From Ditylenchus dipsaci (lineage: Eukaryota > Nematoda > Chromadorea > Rhabditida > Anguinidae): a DNA stretch of 64,000 nucleotides. The notes beneath the pieces are model-generated. The model searched no databases and was not told the DNA's origin. It saw only the letters and a list, made by a program, of their open reading frames with translations. Below are positions 44,626-55,799 of this stretch, in pieces; positions within the stretch are counted from its first letter, which is position 1, and each line of letters begins with the position of its first letter. Position numbers and translations under genes: made by a program. The stretch is from the NCBI GenBank assembly GCA_004194705.1, contig SADC01000006.1:248001-312000 (forward strand), given 5' to 3'.

Positions 44626-46725
44626 ATTTTAAAAGGCATTTTCTCAGAGAATGATAAACCTAGTTACCACAATTTTATTTCAAAATTTTTCTGTGATGAC
44701 CATGGTGTTCCGCTACTCTTCCTGAGCAACTTTGATGAAGACAGTCCATGAAACATGCATATTGACCGAAATCTATACATTTTAAAAAGTGCACTCAAAA
44801 TTTGTTATTCATTTTCACCTGTCTGCTATAAATGTTAATTTTCACTAATTTTTACGCAGTCTTCATAAAAATTTGGTGTCATTAGAACCGGCTTGAGCTG
44901 CGCTTTCTTTTGAGGTATTGAATTGCTAATACTTTTTTTTAAAAATTCGAAGTCACTCGATTTTTTGAAAAAAATGTGTTTTACAAAATGCAAATTTTTG
45001 TGAAAAATGACAATATTTCGATTTTTTCAAATATTCCGACCGGATTTTTATTGCAGATTGTGATTCAGCATTTAAAACTGAACAAGTTGACCGGAAAAAA
45101 TTTCGGCTGTAAGGTGGGCGGGAAAGTTATAGCCATTTTAATTCACCATCTCACACGAAATTCGCAACAAAATACCCATAACATTTTTTCTGCTAGGAAA
45201 ACCATAAATTTTAACACCGTATTCGTGCTCAGCGTGGTAGATTTGCATGTGAAACTGCTTTAACATTGAAAAGTTGCTGTCAAATTTCGAAATCCGCTCG
45301 AGACAAAAAATATTTAAAAGAATTTTAATAGCGGGTATAACGGAATTTTGCAGCTAATTCTCGTAATTTTGCAGCTAATTCTCGTAATTTCGCAGCTAAT
45401 TCTCGTAATTTTGCAGCTAATTCTCGTAATTTTGCAGCAAATCCTTGTAATCTTGCAGCAAATATGAGTGAATTTTGCGGGAATTCGAATTTCCTAGTCA
45501 AAAGATGACTTGGATCGCTCAGAATCCCAGCCCGGAGTGGTCAGAAGCCCCTGAAAGTTGGTTTTTTGGGGTTTACTGAAGGGGGTAAACTTTTTGCGAA
45601 AATTCGATTGGGCGGATCAGAATTCCGGTCCGATCGGCTTAATCGCTCAGAATTTTGCCCTGAACTACTCAAAACCGTCATAAACCTGAAATTCTGAGCG
45701 ATTAAGCCGATCGGACCGGAATTCTGATCATCCCAATCGAATTTTCGCAAAAAGTTTACCCCCTTTAGTAAACCCCAAAAAACCAACTTTCAGGGGCTTC
45801 TGATCACTCCGGGCTGGAATTCTGAGCGATCCAAGTCATCTTTTGACTAGGAAATTCGAATTCCCGCAAAATTCACTCATATTTGCTGCAAGATTACAAG
45901 GATTTGCTGCAAAATTACGAGAATTAGCTGCAAAATTACGAGAATTAGCTGCAAAAAATTAGCTGCAAAATTACGAGAATTAGCTGCAAAATTACGAGAA
46001 TTAGCTGCAAAATTCCGTTTTACCCTTTAATAACTCAATAAAATACTTTTAAATATTTTTTGTCTCGAGCGGATTTCGAAATTTGAAGGCAACTTTTTGA
46101 CGTTAAAGCAGTTTCACATGTAAATCGACTACGCTGAGCACGAATCCGGTGTTAGATTTTAAGGTTTTCCTAGCAGAAAAAAAATTATGCAAAATTTGTG
46201 AGATGGGAGCTTCAAATAGCTATAGCTTACCCCCCCCCTCCCTCGAGCCGAAATTTTTTTCGGCCAACTTGTTCAGTTTCAAATGCTGAATAAGAATCTG
46301 CAATAAAATTTGAAAAAATGGAGAAATTGTCATTTTTCACGAAAATTTGCATTTTGAAAAACACACTTTTTCAAAAAGGCGAGTGGTTCCGGATTTTTTT
46401 GAGCAATATTAGCAGTTAAAAATCTTGAAAGAATGCGCAGTTCAAGCTGGTTCTAACGGCACCAAAGTTTTACAGAAAACTGCGTTAAAATGAGTAAAGA
46501 TCAAGATTTATATCAGAATGGTAAAAATTAAGAACGAAAATTGAGTGCATTCTTTAAAATGTCTATATTTCGTCCAACACGCATGTTCCACATGGACTGT
46601 CTTTTTCAAAGTTGCTCAGGAAGAGTACTAAAATACGATAGTTATCACAGAAAAATTTTGAAAAAAATCGTGGTAAATTTTCCTTTGTGACTTTATCATT
46701 TTCTCAGAAAGTCTCTTTTAAATTG
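44626..46725. repeat. Large inverted repeat (about 1.04-kb arms) with iterated inner arms
   Basis: The arms pair from about 44626 to about 46725, with the centre near 45670. Outer parts are diverged. Inner parts (about 45345-45640 against 45700-46020) are nearly identical and contain five to six GCAGCTAATTCTCGTAATTT units. Each arm also carries the CTCAGCGTGGTAGATTTGC-type motif described in the findings. No coding capacity was seen. No clear target duplication could be recognised at the outer edges. Confidence 0.8.
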
Positions 46726-47082
46726 TTTCAAAGGGTAAAGCAAACAATGAACAATAGCCGATGCAAAACAGCAGAAGTGTGATTATTCATAACCTAGAAA
46801 TAAATATAAATAGTTTTGAATTGTTAGAATCAGATCTTTGAAACAATATTTTTGGTCAGAACAGCTACTTCATATGAAAGTCACTATCATTTTATTGCAA
46901 TGAAGAATCAATTTTTGAAAATGAAGAGGTGTGGGTACCGCTAGGATAGGTAGCTCTCTCCCTATCCTATGTTATATATGCAGAGCTAGCTGACATCTAC
47001 ATTTCAAAAATCGATCGAAGGCATTCAAACTCAAGTGAAAATAAAAGAAAAGGCTTTCTATGTGTTCACGTGAAAAGGTACT

Positions 47083-47345
47083 TACCGTATTCACTCTAAT
47101 AAACGGGCATGCCCGTTTATTTTTCAACCCTCAAAAGCTTGAAAAAAATTTGGGTCGATTTTGAGATTTTTGGTGCTCAACCAAAATCTGAAAAGTGGAA
47201 TCAGATCAGCTCGTGGTAACTACGAAAATTCAATAAACAGATCAGCAAAACGAAATTCTGAGCTGAGATATAGGTCCTTGAGGGTGCCCGTTTATTAGAG
47301 GGTGCCCGTTTATTAGAGGTGCCCTTTATTAGAGTGAATACGGTA
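47083..47345. mobile_element. TACCGTATT palindrome family copy
   Basis: Starts TACCGTATTCACTCTAATAA and ends TTAGAGTGAATACGGTA, with three GCCCGTTTATTAGAG units at the right and the same interior as the copies at 10773 and 27860. Confidence 0.78.
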
Positions 47346-47621
47346 TCCCGTTTAGTTCACACACCTAATTTTTAAAAATTAAATTCAATTTTTTCGGAAT
47401 ATATAAAACTCGGAGCATCATGCTTGACTTTTGCCACTTCTGAAGCAGAATTTCATGAAGAAAATGATGGGTCTTTAGATTTTTTAGATTAAGTTATAAG
47501 CATTTTTGTAAATTAACTGCAATTTTCAAAACTCTTATTTTAGGGATCTTGATTAATTTAATTTTCATTTCTGGTCGAAGTGATGATTATGCAATTACAG
47601 CAAGATAGAGAAGCTTATAAG

Positions 47622-48380
47622 TACACCTGCACGCTCGAAAAAACCGACCCGGGCGCCGGCGCCACTTGAAATTGGCGCCGAGCGCTGGATCAATTTGGGC
47701 GAAAATTTGCGCTGGCGCCATCTGGGGCCGTATGCATTGGCAGCTAGGATTGAGGATAGAATTAATCCTATCCTCAAGCCGATCCATATGCATTAGGACG
47801 GATAGGATTGAGGATAGGATTAATCCTATCCTCAAGCCTATCCGTATGCATTAGGACGGATTGGATTCTAGATCGGATAGTTTCAGTGCATTTTCAGAAA
47901 CGTGAAATTTTTTAGAAATTATCCGATCTAGAATCCAAGCCGATCCGTATGCATTAGGACGGATAGGATTAAGGATAGGATTAATCCTATCTCCAATCCG
48001 ATCCGTATGCATTGGAACACGGATTGAGGATAGGATTAATCCTATCCTCAATCCTAGCTGCCAATGCATACGGCCCTGGCGCCTGCACTCCGAAAGAAGA
48101 GGCGCCGGGGTGTATGATATGTGTTTATCGTTGAAATTTTTGTTTGTTGTCAGCATGTTATGAGAAAAATACAGAAAAGCACACTGTTGAAGCTTTATAA
48201 TGTCAACAAAATATTGAAAAAATCTAGTGCTGCGGCGGGTTCTGAAAACTGAGCGCCGGCGCCGCTACATATAGGGCGTCAGGCGCCTGTATTAAAGAGG
48301 CGCCGGCGCCGATGCCGGCACCCGAAAGTGATCAAATTGTGCCTGGCGCCGGCGCCTGCAGCCGGTCCCATGCAGGTATG
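47622..48380. mobile_element. hAT-type non-autonomous element, GGCGCC-rich, second copy
   Basis: Flanked by the 8-bp direct repeat CTTATAAG (47614-47621 and 48381-48388). The ends are TACACCTGCACG and CATGCAGGTATG, and subterminal GGCGCCGGCGCC blocks are like those of the element at 8136. No transposase remnant was seen. The centre (about 47728-48077) is a nested palindrome built of repeats of GGATAGGATTAATCCTATCC with GTATGCATT joints. A third GC-rich block of the same style, without clear ends, lies at 58030-58205. Confidence 0.82.
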
Positions 48381-49027
48381 CTTATAAGGAACATTCATAG
48401 TTTTTAAAACTTACAATAATCATATCTGTGAAAAAAGTTACAGCCTTATCTAAGTTTGTAGTGCCCGTCGTATGGGTCACATGTTTCAAAGGTGGACTTG
48501 AACCATCTTTTAGATTTGAAAAAAATCTTTTTTTTTTACAAAAACCCATTATTTTCTTCATGAAATTCTGCTTCAGAAATGGCAAAAGTCACGCATGAAG
48601 CTCGGAATTTTAAGAATATTCATTATTTAGCTCCGAACACCTGTGAACTAATTTTGAAAAGTTTACGAGCATTTTCATCACTATAAATGGTTAGAAGTAT
48701 GATTTGTAGATAAACGCGTTAGAAACAACTTATCTGTGTCTTTTAGCGCAGCTCAGAAGCTACAAAACTATTTTCGAATTTTTTTGCGAATCTTAGTGTT
48801 GAAATATGGGTTTTTTAAAAAATAGAAAGAAATCTGGAAAATTAGAAAAGCTTGGATTTCGGTCATTTTCATGATTTTTTTCACAAAAGCATAATTAAAT
48901 CCTCAGATAATTCAAAACTACTATCTGTACAATAATTTTTCTAGCTCTACAACCTAATAATAAGATGTTATTTCTCCGATCAATATTTGATTTATTATTT
49001 TTCACTCAAATTAATAAAAAATTCGGC

Positions 49028-49252
49028 GCTAGTAGCGAATACCGCCCCCCCCCCAGAATCCGACCTTTTAAAAATTGCTGTAACTACCCTTTAAAACAAC
49101 AAGTTTAGGCTTAGCCCTTAGGCTTGGGGGTAGACCAGCGTACGGAAGTTGTGGCTAATAACTGTGTTCCGCACTTTTTTCTGGGTCTGGGACATAAATT
49201 TGCGAGGGGGGGGCCCGTTAGCGAGGGGGGGGGGGCGGTATTCGCTACTAGG
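49028..49252. mobile_element. Palindromic MITE with poly-C ends
   Basis: CTAGTAGCGAATACCGCC followed by a C-run at the left is inverted at the right (G-run, GGCGGTATTCGCTACTAG). It is nested within arms carrying AAAATGACCTCACAGGTGTT (about 48640-49345). Confidence 0.75.
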
Positions 49253-49510
49253 GTCAAAAATTTCATCAACTTTTCAAAATGACCTCACAGGTGTTCAGAG
49301 CCAAATAATGAATATTCTGAAAATTCTGAATAAATTTTTTAAATAATTTCAAAAAAAAGATCCAGTGCAACAAAACTATGTATTCTGAAAGATTTTGCAA
49401 TCGAAAATTCTTTGCTAAAAATTAGCTAGAAAAGTTGGTGGGAACTTTTCGAACAACCCATTATAACAATAAATTTCAATATTTCTCGCCATTTGTACGC
49501 TTGTTCGCAT

Positions 49511-49807
49511 ACAGTCTACTCTCGATATATAGTGCACTCTCGATATAGTGTAACTCTCGATACAGTGTATATTTTCTACGGTTTGGTTGGTTAATTCAAA
49601 AACATAAGGAACCGTACCTTCGATATAGTGCACTCTCGATACAGTGTAACTCTCGATATAGTGTATATTTTTCGCGGTCCCGACAAAGGAAACCACTCTC
49701 GATACAGCGTAGTGCGGGGGACCGGAAAAATGTACACTGTATCGAGAGTACACTATATCAAAGGTTTCCGTACTAAACAGTAATTCTATACACTATATCG
49801 AGAGTTT
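49511..49807. mobile_element. Palindromic element with CTCTCGATATAGTGTA units
   Basis: ACAGTCTACTCTCGATATAT and the inverse CACTATATCGAGAG border arrays of CTCTCGATATAGTGTA/CTCTCGATACAGTGTA units on both sides. Pogo-like terminal bases combined with iterated arms. Confidence 0.65.
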
Positions 49808-49984
49808 TCGCCTAATGGCCTGAAACCTCAATCAAAAACATATTTTATTCAACAAACAATAACAATCATACCATAAGAGAAATAGATTAACGGTTAGACG
49901 AGAAGTAACTGATTATCTTTGGCTGCATCTGTTTTTTTCGCATTTCTTCGTAAAAGTATTCATCCAGGCGTGGTGCGCAGAACA

Positions 49985-50105
49985 GATAAATTTATCTGAA
50001 CGATAAATTTATCTATCAGATGAAATTCAAATTATTTTTAGCTGACAAATAAAATTTATCTGCCAGATAAAATTTTATCTGACAGATAAAATTTTATCGG
50101 TTTAT
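49985..50105. repeat. ATCTGNCAGATAAAATTT palindromic units
   Basis: About six GATAAATTTATCTG/CAGATAAAATTTTATCTG units make a 120-bp self-complementary stretch. Confidence 0.65.
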
Positions 50106-50849
50106 TTATGTACCTTACAAACGATATTTTTGCTGATGTGCATTTTTACATGGTTGAGTCTCAATGGTTGAGATGGTTGAGTCAAGTTTTATGCTATCAT
50201 GATTATTATGATGATTTTATAACACTCATTTTTTAAAATAAAGAGGTGAGAGGTATCACCAGGTTTGGTGAAGGTTGGATGAAAGGAGACTAGGTTGGAT
50301 GAAAAAAAGAAGCTTTCACCTCAGCTCATCTTGAGACGCAAACATGTGAAAATGCACATCAGCAAAAAAATCTAATTTAAAGTATGCAAACAAACGTGAA
50401 AATGGTAAAAAATATTGAAATTCATTGTTATGATAGGTAATGCAAAAGTTCCCGCCGAGTTTTCTAGCTAATTTTTAGCCAATAAATTTTTATTGCAAAA
50501 TTTTTAAAAAACATACTTTTGTAGCACTGCATCTTTTTTTTTTGAAGTGCTATGAAAAGTTTTATTAGAATTTTTCAGAATATTCATTTTTTGGCTCTGA
50601 GCGCATGTGAAGTCATTTTTAAAAATTTGATGAAAACTCTCATTAATTTGAGTGAAAAAATGGAATCAAATATTGATCGGGACAATAATATCTCAAAATT
50701 ATATTCCAGCAGTCCAAGAGCTAGAAAAATAATTGAACAGACAATAATTTTCAATAATCTGAGTGTTGAAATATGTTTTTGGAAAAAAATCTTAAAAATG
50801 ACCGAACAACAAGCTTTTCGAATTTTCCGGACTTTGATCGTTTTTTAAG

Positions 50850-53245
50850 TGCATGGTGGGGCAACATAAACGACCCATCAAATTTTGGCCATAAAATTTT
50901 TTTCGAGATATTTACATGATCTTTTTTCATTTAAAAGCTGAATGAATCGGAATGCCAAAGACACCAAACTTCTCTAGTTGTGTTGCTGTGATCTTTGTTA
51001 AAAACGTGTTTGACAAAAAAATTAATTTTTCTTCTTTAAGCCATGGTTTATACAGTTCAAGCGAAAGCAAATGCGTCGAATGGTTCGTCGAAGAAGGCAA
51101 AAGTAGTACTAGGGCCAAGTTTCCGCGCTTTTTTTGCAAAAGAGAACTGGGAGAGATGCGGACAAGAATTGTCAAAAGCAGACCCCCGCCTTTAATTAGG
51201 GGTCTTGCTAGAGATAAATTTTTAGGGATGGCTGCCTATTTTTAAGCAACCCAGATATGTTAGGGGCGGAGGTCCCTTTTCGGACAACTCGGAAACCGAT
51301 ACCGGGGTAACGATAAGCCGCTAAAGGGGGACTTGATTAAAGTTCCTAAGATAAATTTCTAGTGAATAAAATAAACTTTTATTTACTCCAAAAACACAAG
51401 CACTAAAACTTATTACAACAAGATGCAATAATGAAGTGCGAGTTAAAGGCAATCAGTGTCAAAATCTGAAAAAGAGCTTGTTTGACGGCAAAATAGGATT
51501 CTGAACCCGATCACTGGATCGGGGTATTTATACCTCATTCACTCCCTTGCAGGGGGGGGGTTACTAGATAAACAGTTCCAGCTAGCATATTTTCGCCCAG
51601 CACAAGCTGGCCGAAAATATGTGGCTATCTGGAATACTCCAGTGGAGAAAACTCCCCATATGTTGCCATATCAGTTTTGCTTAGAGTTGTACGATTGTCG
51701 GACAAATAGAAACCCGGACAATTGTCTGGACAAATAGGACAAATTCGGACAATAAGGGAAAAAGAGAAATTTCCAACATAACTTTATTAACATCAAGCAA
51801 GAACTAAAAAATATTCATAATTATAAACACTAAATTTATATAATTATAAAAAGAAAAAATTACTTTTGGCAAACTTCACGAGTCATGGCTAACCAATCGC
51901 ATACACAATTCTTATTCAAGCCGCTTCTTTCATACTTTGCTTGTTGGAGTAGCTCTAGTGAAGAATATCGTTTCATCTTTCGCCTGGTGTACTGTTGCTT
52001 TTTTGCAAAAAACAGCTTGGTCCCCCTTGTTCATTATGGTTATTGGTACATTGGGATTGATGGTGATCAGGGTGAATATGGGTTAACATGATCACCTGTA
52101 AAAAACACAGGATGGACTAGGCAATAATTGAAACGCATTCTTTACTAATTTTGTTGGAGTAGTCATTTGCCCACATGGTAGAATACAAATAAAAAAGACG
52201 AAAATATAGGGAAAGATTTGTAGGGAAAGATTTTAACAGAATCGGTGACTTAAGACTGAAAACGCCAATACAATAGTGGGAAAAACAGGAACGGACCAAG
52301 GCAAAATTAATCAAAATCAACAGGGGGGACAAGGCAAAATTGATTCAAACATCAACAGGGGGGACCAAGCAATATTGATCAAAATCAACAGGGGGACCAG
52401 GCAAAATTTGGCGCCTCTTCTAGGATAGGGCCGTACGGTACGTAATGAACAGTAATGAATTCAGGGTCGGCAATTTATAAAGAAATTATAAATGAAGAGT
52501 CTTAAATAAACGATTCATCATTAAAGATTATATCGGTCATTTACCGATTTATTGCAAATCGCAATATCTCTCTTAAAAAACAATTTTTTTAATGAAATTT
52601 TTTATTTCTATTTGTCCGATTTTATAAAGCCGGACAATAGCGGACAATTGTCTATTTGTGCGGACAATTGTCCATATATTAACTCTAGTTTTGCTGATAT
52701 AGACAAGATGGCCAGTTGTCCCGCTGACCAATCGGCTTTGTGTATTCACAAAGGCTCTATTACCAAATTTTGCACAGGCCAAAAAAATTTTCTAATATAT
52801 AATGATGTGATCTCCCAGATGAGGAGATAAGAAACATTGCTCCTCAAGGGCTTTTAGCTAGAAAACAACATTTAAATCAACAATTATTTATTTTCCCCAA
52901 AACCAGTCAAAAACAACCAAATAACGGGACAATTTTACAATAAACAAAAATACCCATTACTCTCATTGGGGACGTAGAGTTCTGGCCTTCTTGATTTTCG
53001 CTTCGCGACAAGAATCGCATATGGGATTTCTACACAAAGCTCAAGGGGCAAGGGCGTCGTCTCTTGAGCTGTATAAAACATGGCTAAGAAAAAAAAAACT
53101 TTTTGGTCAAACACGTTTCTAATAAAGATCACACCAACACAAAAAAGAGAAGAAATTTGGTGTTTTTCGCTTTCGATTCATACAGCCTTTTAATAAAACT
53201 TGAAAATTTCAAAATTTATGGTGCGTTATGTTGCCCATCCTGTAT
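50850..53245. mobile_element. 2.4-kb element with about 200-bp inverted repeats (GGGGCAACATAA ends)
   Basis: 50850-51070 (GTGGGGCAACATAAACG, GATCTTTGTTAAAAACGTGTTTGAC, AGCCATGGTTTATACAG, each broken here into short runs) is the inverse of about 53030-53245. The interior is filled by the foldback element at 51682-52686 and unrecognised sequence. No transposase was recognised. Confidence 0.65.
51682..52686. mobile_element. Foldback element with iterated arms (CGGACAATTGTC units), 9-bp target duplication
   Basis: Inverted ends (AGAGTTGTACGATTGTCGG and, reversed, AGAGTTAATATATGGACAA) continue into arrays of GGACAATTGTC/GGACAAATAG units at 51695-51765 and 52605-52675. The 9-bp direct repeat AGTTTTGCT flanks it at 51673-51681 and 52687-52695. 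The interior has a four-copy, roughly 37-bp repeat containing GGACCAAGGCAAAATT (52280-52400). It lies within a larger inverted-repeat element (50850-53245). Confidence 0.8.
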
Positions 53246-53299
53246 ATTGGTTTTTTTCAAAAGACCGTATTTCAACACTATGTTTTCCATAAATTTGAT

Positions 53300-55092
53300 T
53301 TGTAAAATAGGTTTGTTTTATAGGTTCCAGTAATAGTTCTCAAAAAACACAAATTTGATGATATCATGAAAATTTGGTGTTTTTTACTCCAAACATCTCT
53401 TTTTCATAAATTTTCTTTTCTTATTCAGATTTTTTTACACGTTGTGTAGCGAGATTTCTCTATATTTAAGTAGTATACCCCCGATGTTCCGACGAGTGTA
53501 AAAACATTAAGATAAGAAAACAAAATATACGAAAAAGCGGTGTTTGAAGTGAAAACATGAATTTGATGAATATCATTTTTTGAGAATATAGTTCAGTTAA
53601 ATGATAAAAAATATTGTAAACTTTTCAAAATTCTCACAGTCTTTTAGAGCCAATAATGACCATTATAAAACATCCAAAAAATTCAAAATTTGATGATATC
53701 ATCAATTTGATGTTTTTTGAGAACTATAGTTCCAGTTTAATTGATGAAATGCTCGTGAACTTTCAAAAGACCTCACACTCATTCAGAGCAAATACATGAC
53801 TATCCTAAAACATCCAGAAAAAATATATATATATTTGAAAAAGGAGATGCAGCGAATATAAAAATTATGTGTCTTAAATAATTTTTCAATAAAAACAAAT
53901 AAGCGTATTTCCTCTAATAAATGGTTTTCAGTATTTTTTCTCGGAAAAGCAGCTTCATATGAATAAGGCTTATTCATAATAAGGAACTCCGCTCTAATAA
54001 ACGTCCCTCCTAACTTCAGGTTAATCTGAATTTTTTTTCATTTACTGTTTGAGTGTGAAAAAGCCTGACAGATATTTTTAAAATTTAACTTACACTTCTA
54101 ACACAGCTCAACAATAAACAAAAACAGAAGTCTCAGACCACTGAAGTTTAAAAACATTGGGATCTATATGTGTTGGGTGTCCCAACGAAAAATATATGCC
54201 TTGGTCCTCCAGAACTCTGACATCATATTCGTGTTCAGCACGGTCGATCTGCATGTGAAGCTGCCCTTAAAATCAAAAACTTAGTGTCGAATTTTGAATT
54301 CCTCTCAGACAAAATGACGCTTTTTTTTGCTAAACCAAATGTTTTTGTCTCGAGAGGAATTTCAATTTTGATACTAATTTTTGAATTTAAGAGCAGTTAA
54401 ACATGCAAATCGATCATGCTAGACACGAATTCAATGTGAGAATTCTAGGTTGTGATCGCAATTTTTTTTGAAAAAATTGCCTTGGTCCCCCCTGTAAAAA
54501 GCCCCCTCAAAAAGTTTTTTTTTAGCTTATCTTTGTATTAAATTATACTTTCAGTTTATTAAGAAGTAGTTTAGCGACAATTATGAGATAATAGTCGATT
54601 TTAAAGATACCATAAACTTTTCTAGGTCAAACTAATGTATGAAATGAATAGTTAAATCGTATTTAATAACATGTACTGCACCGGAAATTTTTCTTTCTAT
54701 CAAATTGCTAAACAAATGCAAAAAAGGGCAAATAAAATTTTTTGAAAAAAAAATAAAATTTTGAAGTGACAGGGGGACCAAGGCAAAATTTTGAAAACTC
54801 GAAAAATCACCAGGAGATAAAGGCATATTTTTTTTGAGGGCACTACCAACACATATAGAGCCGAAAATAGCATGATTCTAATAAGCACCTTTTTCATCTT
54901 TGCATTTATTATTCGGGTGCTTGCTTGTTTGCGTGCCTCACGATCGAGTTTTTTGTTATGTGGATCTATGCAGCAGAGGTGAGGGTTGTTAATTGATTCT
55001 TTCATTCCACTAAAGTCCCCGTGACTGAAATATAAGGTGGCTCTTCTGAGCCTATCTCACTAATTCAAAATATTTTGTATTATTCCATCGAA
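53300..55092. repeat. Palindrome-rich intergenic region
   Basis: Repeated TTTGATGATATCAT with TTTTTTGAGAACTATAGTTC blocks occur at 53330-53740. A degraded TACCGTATT-type unit lies at 53900-54010. A palindrome with TTCGTGTTCAGCACGGTCGA and its inverse lies at 54200-54450. GGGGGACCAAGGC remnants occur at 54470 and 54770. Only one doubtful coding stretch was seen (54840-55005). Confidence 0.55.
54840..55005 (-). CDS. Possible short exon (KESINNPHLCCIDPHNKK..)
   Basis: The minus-strand frame starts MKESINNPHLCCIDPHNKKL and continues with a basic helix, then a hydrophobic stretch. Codon composition looks more protein-like than the neighbourhood. No splice sites could be confirmed and no family is recognised. 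Confidence 0.2.
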
Positions 55093-55292
55093 GGTTGAAA
55101 AGTGGAAAATTTTGTCTTACTAAACGAATAAATTCTTTAATTTTCTATTTTACTAAATTTTTATCACCATATATTTTTACCTTCGATTTTTCAATTTGGA
55201 GCGATTGTGATACTGAAATAAGTCTAACATACTCTCTTGATCAGACAGCAGTCCACGATTTCCTGTTCGATATAAGTTTAGTTAATGTTTTT

Positions 55293-55505
55293 CGGTGATG
55301 AGTTTTCTGAGTGCCGAGTTTTCGGTGCCGAGTTTTCCCTACTCCGTGAAAAAACTTTTAGAAATAATAGAAACACGTAGAACAGGAGCTTATTCAGATG
55401 AGAAAAATTTTCAGAACGTAGACTTATTATTGTCGCGATTTGAATTGTCGCAATATGAATTTGTCGCAATTCAAATTGTCGCAATTTGAATGTCGCAAGC
55501 TGTCG
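55293..55505. repeat. Two short iteron arrays (GTGCCGAGTTTTC and AATTGTCGCAA)
   Basis: Three GTGCCGAGTTTTC-like units at 55293-55340 and six GTCGCAATTTGAA-like units at 55430-55505 face each other about 90 bp apart. They may be arms of a decayed iterated foldback element, but the two units differ from each other, so this is not certain. Confidence 0.5.
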
Positions 55506-55799
55506 CTGGCCCAAATTGGAGGGTGGATTTTAGCCTGAATTTAGGGGATTTTGGTGTTTAAGCTGAATTTTTGCCAGTTTTTGCGAACTTTCTCGAACGT
55601 GTTCAATATCAACAGGGCGGGCGGAAAGTTCATATCGAGTAGCGCCGAAAAAGTCACCTATCAAACAAATCCGTGGGTTTAGAAAGAAACTCCGTGCATT
55701 TCTGCGCCAGAATAAAATGGTCTTACCGTCAATCCTAAGCTTTTGAAGTTTAAAGGACCATAGCCGTGGACGGCAATGGTTCTCAAACCGTTTTTTTAG

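Noticed and set aside
47587..48156. Overlapping open frames repeating RIGLILSSI..
   Set aside because: They arise from GGATAGGATTAATCC palindromes inside a hAT element.
51885..52091. Open frame inside the iterated foldback element at 51682
   Set aside because: No similarity to transposases and no splice signals; likely chance.
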